Source of the DNA: Pseudomonas sp. ADAK13
GTDB lineage: Bacteria; Pseudomonadota; Gammaproteobacteria; Pseudomonadales; Pseudomonadaceae
Reading direction: 5' to 3'
Length of the DNA: 64,000 nucleotides
Assembly: GCF_012935715.1 (NCBI RefSeq)
Contig: NZ_CP052860.1
Location: forward strand, 3,596,001 to 3,660,000
The notes under the pieces are model-generated. The model was not told where the DNA came from. It ran no database searches and saw nothing but the letters and a program-made list of their open reading frames with translations. Positions 33,498-43,354 of the stretch are shown one piece after another; position 1 is the first letter of the stretch; each line of letters begins with the position of its first letter. The position numbers and the translations under genes are program-made.

Positions 33498-35675
33498 CTA
33501 CGCAGTCTTCCCGGTATGGTTATTCAGCGAAATAACCTTGGTCTTCCCAATCCGGTGACGATAAATCTCACGCAGGTACTTGATCGCCTTCTTCACGCAA
33601 TCCCGCGACAACCGGATATCGTTGATCGACACAAACTTGTCCTTGTCGTTGATCAACTCACGGTATTTCTTCTCATACATCGGTTTGATCGCATACCAGT
33701 TGGTATCCAGAATCTTCGCCGGGTTCTCAAACTCATTGAGCAGCTCATCAATCCGGTCTTCATCAAAATCCTCATGGATGATGAAATCCAGAATCGAATT
33801 ATCCAGCGTGTCATCAAACCGATACGGATTGCGCGCAAAGCAGCGCTTGATAAACGCCACGATCAACGTCAAAAAGTCATCCGACAAACACGGGCTCTTG
33901 GCGATCAACGTGGTCAGGGACAAGTTGGCCGACGCCCCGATCACCAGCGCATAACGCTTGAGGGTCGTGTTGGGAAACAGGCTGTTGAGGTGGGTCTTGA
34001 GCCGGTTCAGGTCCATGTAGGACAGCTTGTAGTCCTTGGGCAACGACACAATCGACACCACCGACGAGCAGTTCTTGAAGAAGTGCAGGTCATGCAGCGC
34101 CGCCGCGTCATACCCGGAGTTCTTGTACTGCTCCAGGGATGCCTTGTAGCGCTTGGACTCAATCGGCAGCAGGCTGATGCCTTCGATCGCCTGGGTCACT
34201 TTGTTGAAGTGCGGCAGGTCAATGGAACGGAAAAACAGGTCGTCGATGTTCAGCCGCTGCGGCTCTTTTTCGAACACCTTGAACTTGTCGCTTGAAGGCG
34301 CCGGGGTTTCCGGCACCACCGATTCGGCGTAGGCAATCGCCACCGGGCCAGCCAGGCTCATGAACAGGTCGTTGGCATCCAGGCGGATGGTCTCGCCGAT
34401 GTCGATCCCGGCCCGGCGGAAATAGTTCTGGTCGTAGTCGGTCGTCACCGCCTGGGCCGTCAGGATGTTGAAGATCTGCTGCGAGATGTACTGGTTGGCG
34501 TGCTTTTCCATGGCATTGACATCAATGTTCTGGATGTTGCCGTCATCGCTTTCCTCGGCGTAACGCATGATGTCGTTGGAGATCAGCATCATCGCGTTCC
34601 ACGGCCGGATGCGGCCTTTCACGCTGGCTTCGCTGCTGTCTTCATTGTCGAAGTTGTACGAGAAGTCCCATTCTTCCGACAGGTATTTGCACAACAGGCG
34701 CCCGGCGTTGATGTGCAAGGCTTCGGACATTTCACTGCGGTGATCTGAGATGTTCGGCAGCACGCAAATGCCGCTGGTGAAGATCGGCTCGAACACGAAG
34801 GCGTGGCCGCTCTTGCTGTCGTGCTCGTCGGCGGGCTTGGTGTCGAACGTCTTGTTCATGTACGAGTGCTGCTGGGCCAGGCCGAATTCCGAGGCCATGC
34901 CCGAGCCGGTCCCGCCGCCGGCGCTGAAGATCGAGAAGTACAGGCGCGACTGGTTGGCCTTGATGCCGCAGGAGTCGATCAGGTACGAATGGATCATCTT
35001 CCAGTCGGGGCTGGAAAAACGTTGGGTGTCTTTGTTGAGGATGATCTTGGCCAGGTACTGGCCGAGGATCGGCGCGTTACCGGCGCCACCGGCATGGACC
35101 TCCGAGAGGTCCATGATTTTCATTTTGCTGTAGTCCCGCAGGAAACCGCTTTTCTCACCCTTGCGCGAGAAGCGGATGCGCCCGGCAATGTCCTTGTCCA
35201 GGTCGCCCAGCATCACCAGCGGCTCGACCAGGAATACCGGCTTGGTGCCCTTGTTCGAACCCAGGCGCAAGTTGTTGCGAATCCACTGGGCCGGGCGGTA
35301 GCCCTTGTCGGTGGATTTATCTTCGTTGCTGAATTCGTTGAGGTAGAACTTGCGGGCGTTGTAGACCAGCTCAGCCACGTCCAGGGCAATGTTCGAACCG
35401 CAGCGGCCCAAGCCGATCAGGCACACCGAGGGGAATTCCTGCTCGTTGCGCAGTTCACCGTCGACTTCCAGGTGCGGTGCACGCGGGAACACCATGTCGC
35501 GCAGGCCGTCGAGGTTGTCGAGGATGCGGTCGGTGTTGGTCTCGGTGAAGTACAGGTACTGCTGGGTGGCCAGCGGGCGGGCGGTGCTCAATGACTTTGA
35601 ACCTGAGGGTTTTTCCGCAGGAGTTGTCAGCAACACGTCGGATACCGCGGTGGCAGAGTTATTTTTAGAAGTCAT
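33498..35675 (-). CDS. tubulin/FtsZ-superfamily protein of unknown role
   Basis: 725 residues. An N-terminal Rossmann-like glycine loop SVCLIGLGRCGSNIALDV (about 83-100) and, about 165 residues later, the tubulin/FtsZ G-box FSAGGGTGSGMASEFG (about 250-265) identify a GTPase of the tubulin superfamily. The spacing is larger than in FtsZ because of an insertion, and the C-terminal 400 residues match nothing I know. It is far longer than FtsZ or phage PhuZ, and fits the tubulin-like (Tubulin_2/FtsZl) group proposed to act in membrane remodelling. No strong ribosome site is seen. It is a lone gene; its 3' end is 20 bases from a large inverted repeat. Confidence 0.8.
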   Translation of the reverse strand: MTSKNNSATAVSDVLLTTPAEKPSGSKSLSTARPLATQQYLYFTETNTDRILDNLDGLRDMVFPRAPHLEVDGELRNEQEFPSVCLIGLGRCGSNIALDVAELVYNARKFYLNEFSNEDKSTDKGYRPAQWIRNNLRLGSNKGTKPVFLVEPLVMLGDLDKDIAGRIRFSRKGEKSGFLRDYSKMKIMDLSEVHAGGAGNAPILGQYLAKIILNKDTQRFSSPDWKMIHSYLIDSCGIKANQSRLYFSIFSAGGGTGSGMASEFGLAQQHSYMNKTFDTKPADEHDSKSGHAFVFEPIFTSGICVLPNISDHRSEMSEALHINAGRLLCKYLSEEWDFSYNFDNEDSSEASVKGRIRPWNAMMLISNDIMRYAEESDDGNIQNIDVNAMEKHANQYISQQIFNILTAQAVTTDYDQNYFRRAGIDIGETIRLDANDLFMSLAGPVAIAYAESVVPETPAPSSDKFKVFEKEPQRLNIDDLFFRSIDLPHFNKVTQAIEGISLLPIESKRYKASLEQYKNSGYDAAALHDLHFFKNCSSVVSIVSLPKDYKLSYMDLNRLKTHLNSLFPNTTLKRYALVIGASANLSLTTLIAKSPCLSDDFLTLIVAFIKRCFARNPYRFDDTLDNSILDFIIHEDFDEDRIDELLNEFENPAKILDTNWYAIKPMYEKKYRELINDKDKFVSINDIRLSRDCVKKAIKYLREIYRHRIGKTKVISLNNHTGKTA

Positions 35676-35773
35676 TGTGCGCCATGTGCCTGGACGGATG
35701 GCTGAAGAGGTGCCAAATAGCCATCACGGAATGAGAGATCGCGACTTTACAGTGCGTCCTGGTCCTGGGCGAT

Positions 35774-35792
35774 AGGGTTTAACCCTAGGGTT
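35774..35792. promoter_or_regulatory. overlapping palindromes upstream of the tubulin-like gene
   Basis: AGGGTT-T-AACCCT (35774-35786) overlaps AACCCT-AGGGTT (35781-35792). The half-site AACCCT is thus repeated three times in alternating orientation about 100 bases before the gene start. A regulator-binding site is possible. Nothing else is seen in 35676-35881. Confidence 0.4.
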
Positions 35793-35881
35793 TTAAGGGG
35801 AAATCCTGGCCGGACTCTGATGAATCGGCCGTTCGTCGGGGTTCTTTAATGAAATGATGGCGATTTGCCAAATTTTCGGCG

Positions 35882-38158
35882 TCAGCGAATTGGCCGAACG
35901 ATGGCGGGTGGGCTCGCACGGCCCGAGGGCGGGTCTTTGGGTGCGGGTTCACCGCCGGTAATGCCCAGCAGGCTGAACATGTTGTGCGAATCAAGGCCGT
36001 TGATCACTGCGCTGATATCACTCATCGGCACTGCAGCACTGAGCAAGTAACCCTGGACGAAATCACAGCCGTGTTTTTGCACCACTTCCAACTGTTGCAG
36101 GGTTTCCACGCCTTCGGTCACCACCTGCAGGTGCAGGGTGTGGGCCATGCCGATAATGGCCTGGACAATCTCTATGTCGGCGTTGGACTTGGGGATGTCC
36201 TGGATAAAGGAGCGGTCAATTTTCAAGGTGTTCAGCGGCAGGCGCTTGAGGTAGGCGAGGGACGAATAGCCGGTGCCGAAGTCGTCAATCGACAGCGAGA
36301 CACCCAAGGCTCGGATTTGCCGCAGCAGCGCCAGGGTGCTGCTGATATTGCCCATCAGGGCGTTTTCGGTCACTTCCAGTTCCAGGCGATTGGCAGCGAT
36401 GCCGCCGAAACGCAGGGCGTTTTCGATTTCATCGGCCAGCTCGTCGCGGGTCAGGTTCAGGGCCGAGCAATTGACCGCCATGATCAATTCAGTATGACCC
36501 TGCTCCGACAGCAAACTCAGGTCGTGACAGGCCTGGCGCAGTACCCAGTGATCCAGTTCGGCAATCAGCCCGTTATTTTCGGCAATGCCGATGAATCGGT
36601 CCGGGGTCAGCAGGCCGTGTTGCGGGTGCTGCCAGCGCACCAGGGCTTCAAGGCGCGTGATCTTGCCTTTTTTCAGGTCCAGGATCGGTTGGTAGAACAG
36701 CACCAGCTCGTTCTTGCCGCGCAGGGCGGCGCGCAGTTCTTCTTCCAGTTGCAGTTCCAGGAAGGCCCGGGTTTTCAGGTTGGAGCTGAAGAAGTTCAGG
36801 CTGTTGCGCCCGGCATCCTTGGACTGATACAGCGCCAGGTCGGCGGTTTTCAGCAATTCTTCGCTGGTTTTGCCGTCTTCGGGGAAGAGGCTGATGCCGA
36901 TGCTGGTGGTCATTACCATGCGCCGGCCCGCCAGTTCGATGGGGTCTTTCATTTTCTGCATGATGCGCTGGGCCATGTGCCGCGCCTCATCGCGATGATG
37001 GATGCTGATCAGGATGCAGAACTCGTCACCGCCAAACCGCGCGACCACGTCGTCATGGCTGCGCACCGAGCTTTTGATATGGCCGGCCAGCACGGTCAGC
37101 AGTTCGTCACCGGCGTCATGGCCGAGGCTGTCGTTGATGCGCTTGAAGTGGTCGATATCCAGGAAGATCACCGCCAGCATGCCGTCGGTGGCGGTTTTTT
37201 CCGCGAGTTTCTCGGCGAAGATCTGGTTGAAACCACGGCGGTTGAGCAGGCTGGTCAAGGCGTCGTAATGCGCCACCTGTTGCAGGGAAGCGCGGGCCTG
37301 GTCCAGCTCGGTGAGCAGGGCATTGACCCGGCGCAGGTCGGTTTCCTTGTGCTGCAGTTTCTTGTCGGCCAGGGCTGCGCTGATGCTGCTGCCGATCACC
37401 AGCAGGGCGATGACCGCCACCAGCAGGCCCAGTTGGATCGGGTTGTTGTCCACGGGCAGCGCCGAGGGCACGACATCCTCGGGCACCAGCAGTTGCAGGG
37501 CCGCCATGCCGGTGAAGTGCATGCTGATAATGCCGGCACCGAGCACCAGGCTGGCCGCGTACTTGAGCAATTGATGGAACATGCCGGTGCCGTTGCGCAG
37601 GTACAGCGACAGCAGCAGTGCCGCCAGGCTGGCGCCGATGGCAATCACCACCGAGGCCAGGAACAGCCCTGTCTGAAAGTACACGCTCGCTTCGGAGCGC
37701 ATGGCCGACATGCCGACGTAGTGCATCAGCGCAATACCCAGGCCCATCCACACCGACGCCAGCACATATTGGTAAGCGCGTAGCTTTGGATGACTGAGGG
37801 TTTGCATGGCGAACAGCGACGCGATCAGGGCGATCAGCAGCGAGGCGAACGTCATGATCAATTCGTAGTGAATCGCGATGGGCGCCTGGAAGGCCAGCAT
37901 GCTGATGAAGTGGGTGGCCCAGATTCCGCCTGCCAGGCAGCCCGCGCCTACCCAGCGCCAGTGCCGTTGAGCCTTGAGGTTATCGACATGGCCGACACGC
38001 TCGGCCATGTCCAGGGTGCCAAAGCCCGCTGCACACGCCACCACGTAAGCCAGTAGCACCAGAAAGGGGTTATGACTGCAATTGAGTAATAAGTGCCCGC
38101 TGTCCGGAAGGTCGGTAAAAAAATGCAAACCAAGCCATTCCATAGCATGTCCCGTCAT
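35882..38158 (-). CDS. MHYT-GGDEF-EAL cyclic-di-GMP signalling protein
   Basis: 758 residues from the ATG at 38158; an ATG at 38143 (MEWLGLHFF) has a better GGGA ribosome site and may be the true start. The N-terminal 250 residues form the seven-helix MHYT sensor with the repeated motifs THFISM, MHYVGMSAM and MHFTGMAAL, thought to bind copper and sense a diatomic gas. A GGDEF domain follows with intact RFGGDEFCI, then an EAL domain with EALVRWQHP and DDFGTGYSSLAYLKRLP. Both catalytic motifs look intact, so it could make and break cyclic-di-GMP. It is monocistronic. Confidence 0.92.
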   Translation of the reverse strand: MTGHAMEWLGLHFFTDLPDSGHLLLNCSHNPFLVLLAYVVACAAGFGTLDMAERVGHVDNLKAQRHWRWVGAGCLAGGIWATHFISMLAFQAPIAIHYELIMTFASLLIALIASLFAMQTLSHPKLRAYQYVLASVWMGLGIALMHYVGMSAMRSEASVYFQTGLFLASVVIAIGASLAALLLSLYLRNGTGMFHQLLKYAASLVLGAGIISMHFTGMAALQLLVPEDVVPSALPVDNNPIQLGLLVAVIALLVIGSSISAALADKKLQHKETDLRRVNALLTELDQARASLQQVAHYDALTSLLNRRGFNQIFAEKLAEKTATDGMLAVIFLDIDHFKRINDSLGHDAGDELLTVLAGHIKSSVRSHDDVVARFGGDEFCILISIHHRDEARHMAQRIMQKMKDPIELAGRRMVMTTSIGISLFPEDGKTSEELLKTADLALYQSKDAGRNSLNFFSSNLKTRAFLELQLEEELRAALRGKNELVLFYQPILDLKKGKITRLEALVRWQHPQHGLLTPDRFIGIAENNGLIAELDHWVLRQACHDLSLLSEQGHTELIMAVNCSALNLTRDELADEIENALRFGGIAANRLELEVTENALMGNISSTLALLRQIRALGVSLSIDDFGTGYSSLAYLKRLPLNTLKIDRSFIQDIPKSNADIEIVQAIIGMAHTLHLQVVTEGVETLQQLEVVQKHGCDFVQGYLLSAAVPMSDISAVINGLDSHNMFSLLGITGGEPAPKDPPSGRASPPAIVRPIR

Positions 38159-38422
38159 AAGTCTTTGCCTGACAATGCTCTGAGTATAGAGAGCCTGAGC
38201 GGGTTGCAAGGGCTGATGGCAGATTGCTTCTAATCATTTGGCGATGAATTTATAAACAACTAGAACTAAATGAATAGGGATGACAGCCAGGGTCGCCCGA
38301 TGGAGTGACATCAGACTTACGAATCATTACAGACAATCCCCACGGGGCTGACTAGATTGCAGGTTCCGGGCTCAGGATGCGTCTGGCATCGCGGCTCACA
38401 TAACAATAAAAGAGACGGACCC

Positions 38423-39769
38423 ATGCAGAACTCGACCCAAGCGGCGAATGCCTGGCGCATTCTGTTCCTGCTGTTCCTGGCCAACCTGTTCAACTTTTTC
38501 GACCGCACCATTCCCGCGATCATCATCGAACCGATCCGCATGGAATGGCACCTCAGTGACTTCCAGCTCGGCATCATCGGCACCGCGTTTACCATTGTTT
38601 ATGCGATTGCCGGACTGCCCCTCGGGCGCATGGCCGACACCGGCTCACGCAGCAAACTCATGGGCTGGGGCCTGGCGGCGTGGAGCGGGCTGACGGCCGT
38701 CAATGGTCTGGTGGGCAGCTTCTGGACCTTTCTGCTGGTGCGCATGGGCATCGGGATCGGTGAGGCCAGTTATGCGCCAGCGGCCAACTCGCTGATCGGC
38801 GACCTGTTTCCGGCCCATCGCCGGGCCCGGGCCATGGGGATCTTCATGCTGGGCCTGCCGTTGGGCCTGTTGCTGGCGTTCTTCACCATCGGTGCGATGG
38901 TCAAGGCGTTCGACAGCTGGCGCGCACCGTTCTTCATTGCCGCGGTGCCGGGGCTGATCCTCGCGGTCTTCATGTTCTACATCAAGGAACCCAAGCGCGG
39001 CGCGGCTGAAACCGTGCAAGTTTCCCAGGAGAAAGTCGACCGGCCGATTCGCCGGGTGCTGGCGGTGCCGACGTTCCTCTGGCTGGTGCTGGCCGGCTTG
39101 TGCTTCAACTTCGCCACCTACGCGTGCAACTCGTTCCTGGTGCCGATGCTGCAGCGCTATTTCCTGCTGCCGTTGCAGGATGCGGCAGTCGCCACGGGTG
39201 TTATCGTCGGTATTACCGGCCTGGTAGGCCTGACTCTGGGCGGCTGGATTGCCGACAAGATCCATCAACGTATCGCTAATGGCCGGCTGCTGTTCGCGGC
39301 GTGCAGCCTGATCATCTCCACCGTCACCACGGCTTGGGCGCTGCACGCGGGGCGGATCGAGATTGGTGTGTTTGTGGCGTTGTTCAGTGTGGGCTGGCTG
39401 TTTGCCTACAACTTCTACACCTGCGTGTACACGGCGATCCAGGATGTGGTTGAGCCGCGCCTGCGGGCGACGGCGATGGCGTTATTCTTCGCCGGCTTGT
39501 ATTTGCTGGGCGGTGGCATGGGGCCGATTGTGGTGGGTGGGTTGTCGGATCATTTTGCTCATTCGGCGATGTATGCGGCGGGTGCGGAGCAGATGACCGA
39601 GGCTTATAAAGCCATTGGGTTGCACGATGCCATGTACCTGATTCCGGTGGCGCTGTTCCTGACCATGCTGTTTCTGTTCCAGGCGTCCCGCAGTTTTGTG
39701 CGTGATGCCAAGCGGATGAAGGATGGGTTGGGGGCGGTGGAGGTGCCGGCCAGGGCGGTGACTGCCTGA
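38423..39769 (+). CDS. MFS transporter (spinster-like)
   Basis: 448 residues from the ATG at 38423. Twelve predicted helices. NLFNFFDRTIPAIIIEPI in helix 1 (conserved Asp-Arg) and the loop 2-3 motif GRMADTGSRSKLMGWGL are typical of spinster-type major facilitators, which export lipids, sugars or drugs. The substrate is not deducible. It is a single gene. A REPIN and a bidirectional terminator separate it from rapA. Confidence 0.85.
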   Translation: MQNSTQAANAWRILFLLFLANLFNFFDRTIPAIIIEPIRMEWHLSDFQLGIIGTAFTIVYAIAGLPLGRMADTGSRSKLMGWGLAAWSGLTAVNGLVGSFWTFLLVRMGIGIGEASYAPAANSLIGDLFPAHRRARAMGIFMLGLPLGLLLAFFTIGAMVKAFDSWRAPFFIAAVPGLILAVFMFYIKEPKRGAAETVQVSQEKVDRPIRRVLAVPTFLWLVLAGLCFNFATYACNSFLVPMLQRYFLLPLQDAAVATGVIVGITGLVGLTLGGWIADKIHQRIANGRLLFAACSLIISTVTTAWALHAGRIEIGVFVALFSVGWLFAYNFYTCVYTAIQDVVEPRLRATAMALFFAGLYLLGGGMGPIVVGGLSDHFAHSAMYAAGAEQMTEAYKAIGLHDAMYLIPVALFLTMLFLFQASRSFVRDAKRMKDGLGAVEVPARAVTA

Positions 39770-39780
39770 ATACATAATCC

Positions 39781-39878
39781 CTGTGGCGAGGGGGCTTGTC
39801 CCCCGTTGGGCTGCGTAGCGGCCCCAAAAGAGCGGGAGCGCTGCGCACTCCAACGGGGGACAAGCCCCCTCGCCACAG
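39781..39878. repeat. REPIN, perfect 29-bp stem
   Basis: CTGTGGCGAGGGGGCTTGTC...TTGG (39781-39809) is the reverse complement of 39850-39878. The loop shares the CTGCGTAGCGGCCCC/GAGCGCTGCGCAC type sequence seen in the repeat at 6706-6840. Confidence 0.9.
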
Positions 39879-39895
39879 CGGTTACCGATACCCAT

Positions 39896-39926
39896 AAAAA
39901 GGCCCGCATTGCGCGGGCCTTTTTTG
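39896..39926. terminator. bidirectional terminator
   Basis: AAAAAGGCCCGC-ATTGC-GCGGGCCTTTTTT between the convergent MFS and rapA genes, with T tracts in both directions. Confidence 0.9.
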
Positions 39927-39947
39927 TTCAGCAGGGCAGGGCGGTAA

Positions 39948-42794
39948 TCAACCCGCGACCAACACCCGAATCGCTTCCAGTCGCAGCGCCGCCTTGTCGA
40001 GCATGGCCAGGCCTTGCTCGCGCTGTTGGCGCAGGGCAACCAGTTCGCTGTCACGTACGGTCGGGTTGACCGCTTGCAACGCAGTCAGGCGTGCCAGTTC
40101 TTCATCGGTATCCGCCGCCAGACGGCGCTTCGCCTCGGCCACACGCTCGGCATGACGCGGGGCGATCTTCTCTTCGCCGGCGTTGATCCGTGGCGTCAGC
40201 TGGTCGCGCTGGGCCTGCACGAACTTGTTGGCGCTGGCCCGTGGCACGCTTTCGAGCTGGTCGTTCAAGGTCAGGAACGAGACGCGGCCCGACAAGTCAT
40301 TGCCGTTGGCATCCAGCAGGCAACGCAACGCGGCCGGTGGCAGGTAGCGGCCCAGTTGCAGCGAGCGCGGGGCGACCACTTCGCTGACGTAGAGCAGCTC
40401 CAGCAACACGGTGCCGGGCTTCAGCGCCTTGTTCTTGATCAATGCCACGGCGGTGTTGCCCATGGAACCGGACAGCACCAGGTCCATGCCGCCCTGCACC
40501 ATCGGGTGTTCCCAGGTGATGAACTGCATGTCTTCGCGCGACAGCGCCTGGTTGCGATCGTAGGTGATGGTCACACCTTCGTCGTCGCCGAGGGGGAAGC
40601 TGGCGTCGAGCATTTTTTCGCTGGGCTTGAGGATCAGCGCGTTTTCCGAATGGTCTTCGCTGTCGATGCCGAAGGCGTCGAACAGGGTTTCCATGTAGAT
40701 CGGCAGGGTGAACTGGTCGTCTTGCTCAAGGATGTCTTCCACCAGCGCATCACCTTCGCCCGCGCCGCCGGAGTTGAGCTCCAGCAGGCGGTCGCGGCCG
40801 GTGTGCAGCTCGGCTTCGAGGCGCTCGCGTTCGGTGCGGGCTTCGTCGATCAGCGCTTGCCACTCGCCGTCGTCGGCGTTTTCCAGCAGCGGCAGCAGGC
40901 GTGGGCCGAACTGATGCTGCAAGGCGTTGCCGGTCGGGCAAGTGTTGAGGAACGCGTTCAGCGCTTCGTGGTACCACTGGAACAGCCGCTCTTGCGGGCT
41001 GGTTTCGAGGTACGGCACGTGCAGTTCGATCACATGCTTCTGGCCGATCCGGTCCAGACGACCGATCCGCTGTTCCAGAAGGTCCGGGTGGGACGGCAGG
41101 TCGAACAGCACCAGGTGGTGGGAGAACTGGAAGTTGCGGCCTTCACTGCCGATTTCAGAGCAGATCAGCACCTGGGCGCCAAACTCTTCGTCAGCAAAGT
41201 ACGCAGCAGCACGGTCACGCTCAAGGATGTTCATGCCTTCGTGGAACACTGTGGCCGGGATGCCGGAGCGCACGCGCAGGGCGTCTTCCAGGTCCATGGC
41301 GGTTTCAGCGTGGGCACAGATCACCAACACTTTGGTGCGCTTGAGCATCTTCAGCTGGTCGATCAGCCACTCGACGCGCGGGTCGAAACGCCACCAGCGT
41401 TGTTCTTCGTCCACGTCCGGCTGCGACTGGAAGCTGACTTCCGGGTACAGCTCGGCGTGTTCGCCCAGGGGCAGTTCGAGGTATTCGTCCGGGCATGGCA
41501 GCGGGTAGGCGTGCAGCTTGCGCTCCGGGAAGCCTTGCACCGCGGCGCGGGTGTTGCGGAACAGCACGCGGCCGGTGCCGTGGCGGTCCAGCAGTTCGCG
41601 CACCAGGCGGGCGCTGGCTTCGGCGTCGCCATCGTTGACGGCGGTCAGCAGGGCTTCGCCTTCGTTGCCGAGGAAACCCTGGATGGTCTTGTGGGCGGCG
41701 GGCGACAGGCGGCCTTTGTCCAGCAACTCCTGAACGGCTTCGGCCACCGGGCGATAGTTTTCGCTCTCGGCGCGGAAGGCGTGCAGGTCGTGGAAACGGT
41801 TCGGGTCCAGCAGGCGCAGGCGCGCGAAGTGGCTGTCCTGGCCCAGTTGCTCAGGGGTTGCGGTGAGCAGCAGGACGCCGGGAATCACTTCGGCCAATTG
41901 TTCGACCAGCGAGTACTCGGGGCTGGCTTTCTCTTCGTGCCAGACCAGGTGGTGAGCTTCGTCGACTACCAGCAAATCCCAGCCGGCAGCGAACAGCGCG
42001 TCCTGGGCTTTCTCGTCGTCCACCAGCCATTCCAGGGCCACCAGCGCGAGCTGGGTGTCTTCGAACGGGTTGGCGGCATCGCTTTCGATAAAGCGTTCTT
42101 CGTCGAACAGCGCGACTTGCAGGTTGAAGCGGCGGCGCATTTCCACCAGCCATTGGTGCTGGAGGTTTTCCGGGACCAGGATCAGTACGCGGCTGGCGCG
42201 CCCCGACAGCAACTGGCGATGGATCACCAGGCCGGCTTCGATGGTCTTGCCCAGGCCCACTTCGTCTGCCAGCAGAACCCGTGGCGCGATACGGTCGGCG
42301 ACTTCACGGGCGATGTGCAGTTGGTGCGCGATAGGTTGCGCACGCACGCCGCCCAGGCCCCAGAGCGAGGACTGCAACTGGCGGCTGGTGTGTTCCAGGG
42401 TGTGGTAGCGCAGGGAGAACCAGGCCAGCGGGTCGATCTGGCCGGCGAACAGACGGTCGCTGGCCAGACGGAACTGAATGAAGTTCGAGAGTTGGGTTTC
42501 CGGCAGGGTGACCTGTTCGTTCTGCCCATTGAGGCCGTGGTAGACCAGCAGGCCGTCGACGTCGTCGACCTCTTGCACGGTCATTTTCCAGCCTTCGAAA
42601 TGGGTGATGGTGTCACCCGGCGAAAACCTCACGCGAGTGAGGGGCGCATTCCGTAGCGCATACTGGCGGGTGTCGCCAGTGGCCGGATAGAGCACGGTCA
42701 ACAAGCGGCCGTCCTGTGCCAGAACGGTGCCTAACCCCAGCTCTGCTTCGCTGTCACTAATCCAGCGTTGCCCCGGTTGATACTGCTGCACCAT
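39948..42794 (-). CDS. rapA: RNA polymerase-associated ATPase RapA
   Basis: 948 residues, the normal size. An SWI2/SNF2 ATPase that recycles stalled RNA polymerase. N-terminal Tudor-like domain ([16 protein letters not shown]). Helicase motif [17 protein letters not shown], motif II VDEAHH, motif III LLTATP, motif [13 protein letters not shown] and [13 protein letters not shown]. The C-terminal RapA-specific region is present ([18 protein letters not shown]). The ATG at 42794 gives the family N-terminus [11 protein letters not shown]. It is monocistronic. Confidence 0.96.
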   Translation of the reverse strand: MVQQYQPGQRWISDSEAELGLGTVLAQDGRLLTVLYPATGDTRQYALRNAPLTRVRFSPGDTITHFEGWKMTVQEVDDVDGLLVYHGLNGQNEQVTLPETQLSNFIQFRLASDRLFAGQIDPLAWFSLRYHTLEHTSRQLQSSLWGLGGVRAQPIAHQLHIAREVADRIAPRVLLADEVGLGKTIEAGLVIHRQLLSGRASRVLILVPENLQHQWLVEMRRRFNLQVALFDEERFIESDAANPFEDTQLALVALEWLVDDEKAQDALFAAGWDLLVVDEAHHLVWHEEKASPEYSLVEQLAEVIPGVLLLTATPEQLGQDSHFARLRLLDPNRFHDLHAFRAESENYRPVAEAVQELLDKGRLSPAAHKTIQGFLGNEGEALLTAVNDGDAEASARLVRELLDRHGTGRVLFRNTRAAVQGFPERKLHAYPLPCPDEYLELPLGEHAELYPEVSFQSQPDVDEEQRWWRFDPRVEWLIDQLKMLKRTKVLVICAHAETAMDLEDALRVRSGIPATVFHEGMNILERDRAAAYFADEEFGAQVLICSEIGSEGRNFQFSHHLVLFDLPSHPDLLEQRIGRLDRIGQKHVIELHVPYLETSPQERLFQWYHEALNAFLNTCPTGNALQHQFGPRLLPLLENADDGEWQALIDEARTERERLEAELHTGRDRLLELNSGGAGEGDALVEDILEQDDQFTLPIYMETLFDAFGIDSEDHSENALILKPSEKMLDASFPLGDDEGVTITYDRNQALSREDMQFITWEHPMVQGGMDLVLSGSMGNTAVALIKNKALKPGTVLLELLYVSEVVAPRSLQLGRYLPPAALRCLLDANGNDLSGRVSFLTLNDQLESVPRASANKFVQAQRDQLTPRINAGEEKIAPRHAERVAEAKRRLAADTDEELARLTALQAVNPTVRDSELVALRQQREQGLAMLDKAALRLEAIRVLVAG

Positions 42795-43012
42795 GCTGCC
42801 TGACTCCCGCCGTGAAAAAGCCGACTATCTTAACGGAACAAGGGCCCCAGCCAAAGGACTCTGACAAAAACTACCAAGCTTTACGGGTGGTTCGGGCTGC
42901 AATCGACGGGTGGCAAGGCACTTGCGACTGACGACTGAGTCACAACTTGGCACACGCAGCCTCAAGTGGATGCCGCGCCAGCCGACAGCCTGCTGACAGG
43001 AGACTGATAATT

Positions 43013-43354
43013 ATGATCCCACCCATGCTGCCCTTGAGTGTTGTGCCGGTCACGTCACAGCTCGATCCGGTGCGCCAGAAGCCGGATATCCCGCCCGTGG
43101 TGCCGGTTCAGCCAGGCTCCAACGAAAGCACCATCGACCTGCAAAAACGCGACCCCGAGGAAGCGGCACTGTTGCTGCGCGAAGAACAACGTCGTCAGCA
43201 GGAACAGCAAAAGCGCCGCCGCGAAGCCGATGAAGATCCGCAGGAGCACCTGGCTGTGCCCGGTGACGAACTCAACGCCGACAACACCGTGCCGGTGGTG
43301 CCGCTGATCGAAGATGCGCCCCGGCAAGGCTTGTGGGTGGACGTCGAGGTTTAA
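43013..43354 (+). CDS. hypothetical Pro/Glu/Arg-rich small protein
   Basis: 113 residues from the ATG at 43013. The N-terminus is Pro/Val-rich (MIPPMLPLSVVPVTS), the middle is a charged helix probably forming a coiled coil (AALLLREEQRRQQEQQKRRR), and the C-terminus is acidic. Mostly disordered, no signal peptide. I recall homologues in pseudomonads carrying the label aspartate-semialdehyde dehydrogenase, which the sequence does not support. It ends 4 bases inside the convergent aminotransferase gene. Confidence 0.65.
   Translation: MIPPMLPLSVVPVTSQLDPVRQKPDIPPVVPVQPGSNESTIDLQKRDPEEAALLLREEQRRQQEQQKRRREADEDPQEHLAVPGDELNADNTVPVVPLIEDAPRQGLWVDVEV

Noticed and set aside
40014..42656. 880-codon frame antisense to rapA
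   Set aside because: Shadow frame; RapA motifs on the minus strand are complete.
43013..43354. Aspartate-semialdehyde dehydrogenase label for the small protein
   Set aside because: No NAD-binding or catalytic motif and the protein is far too short.
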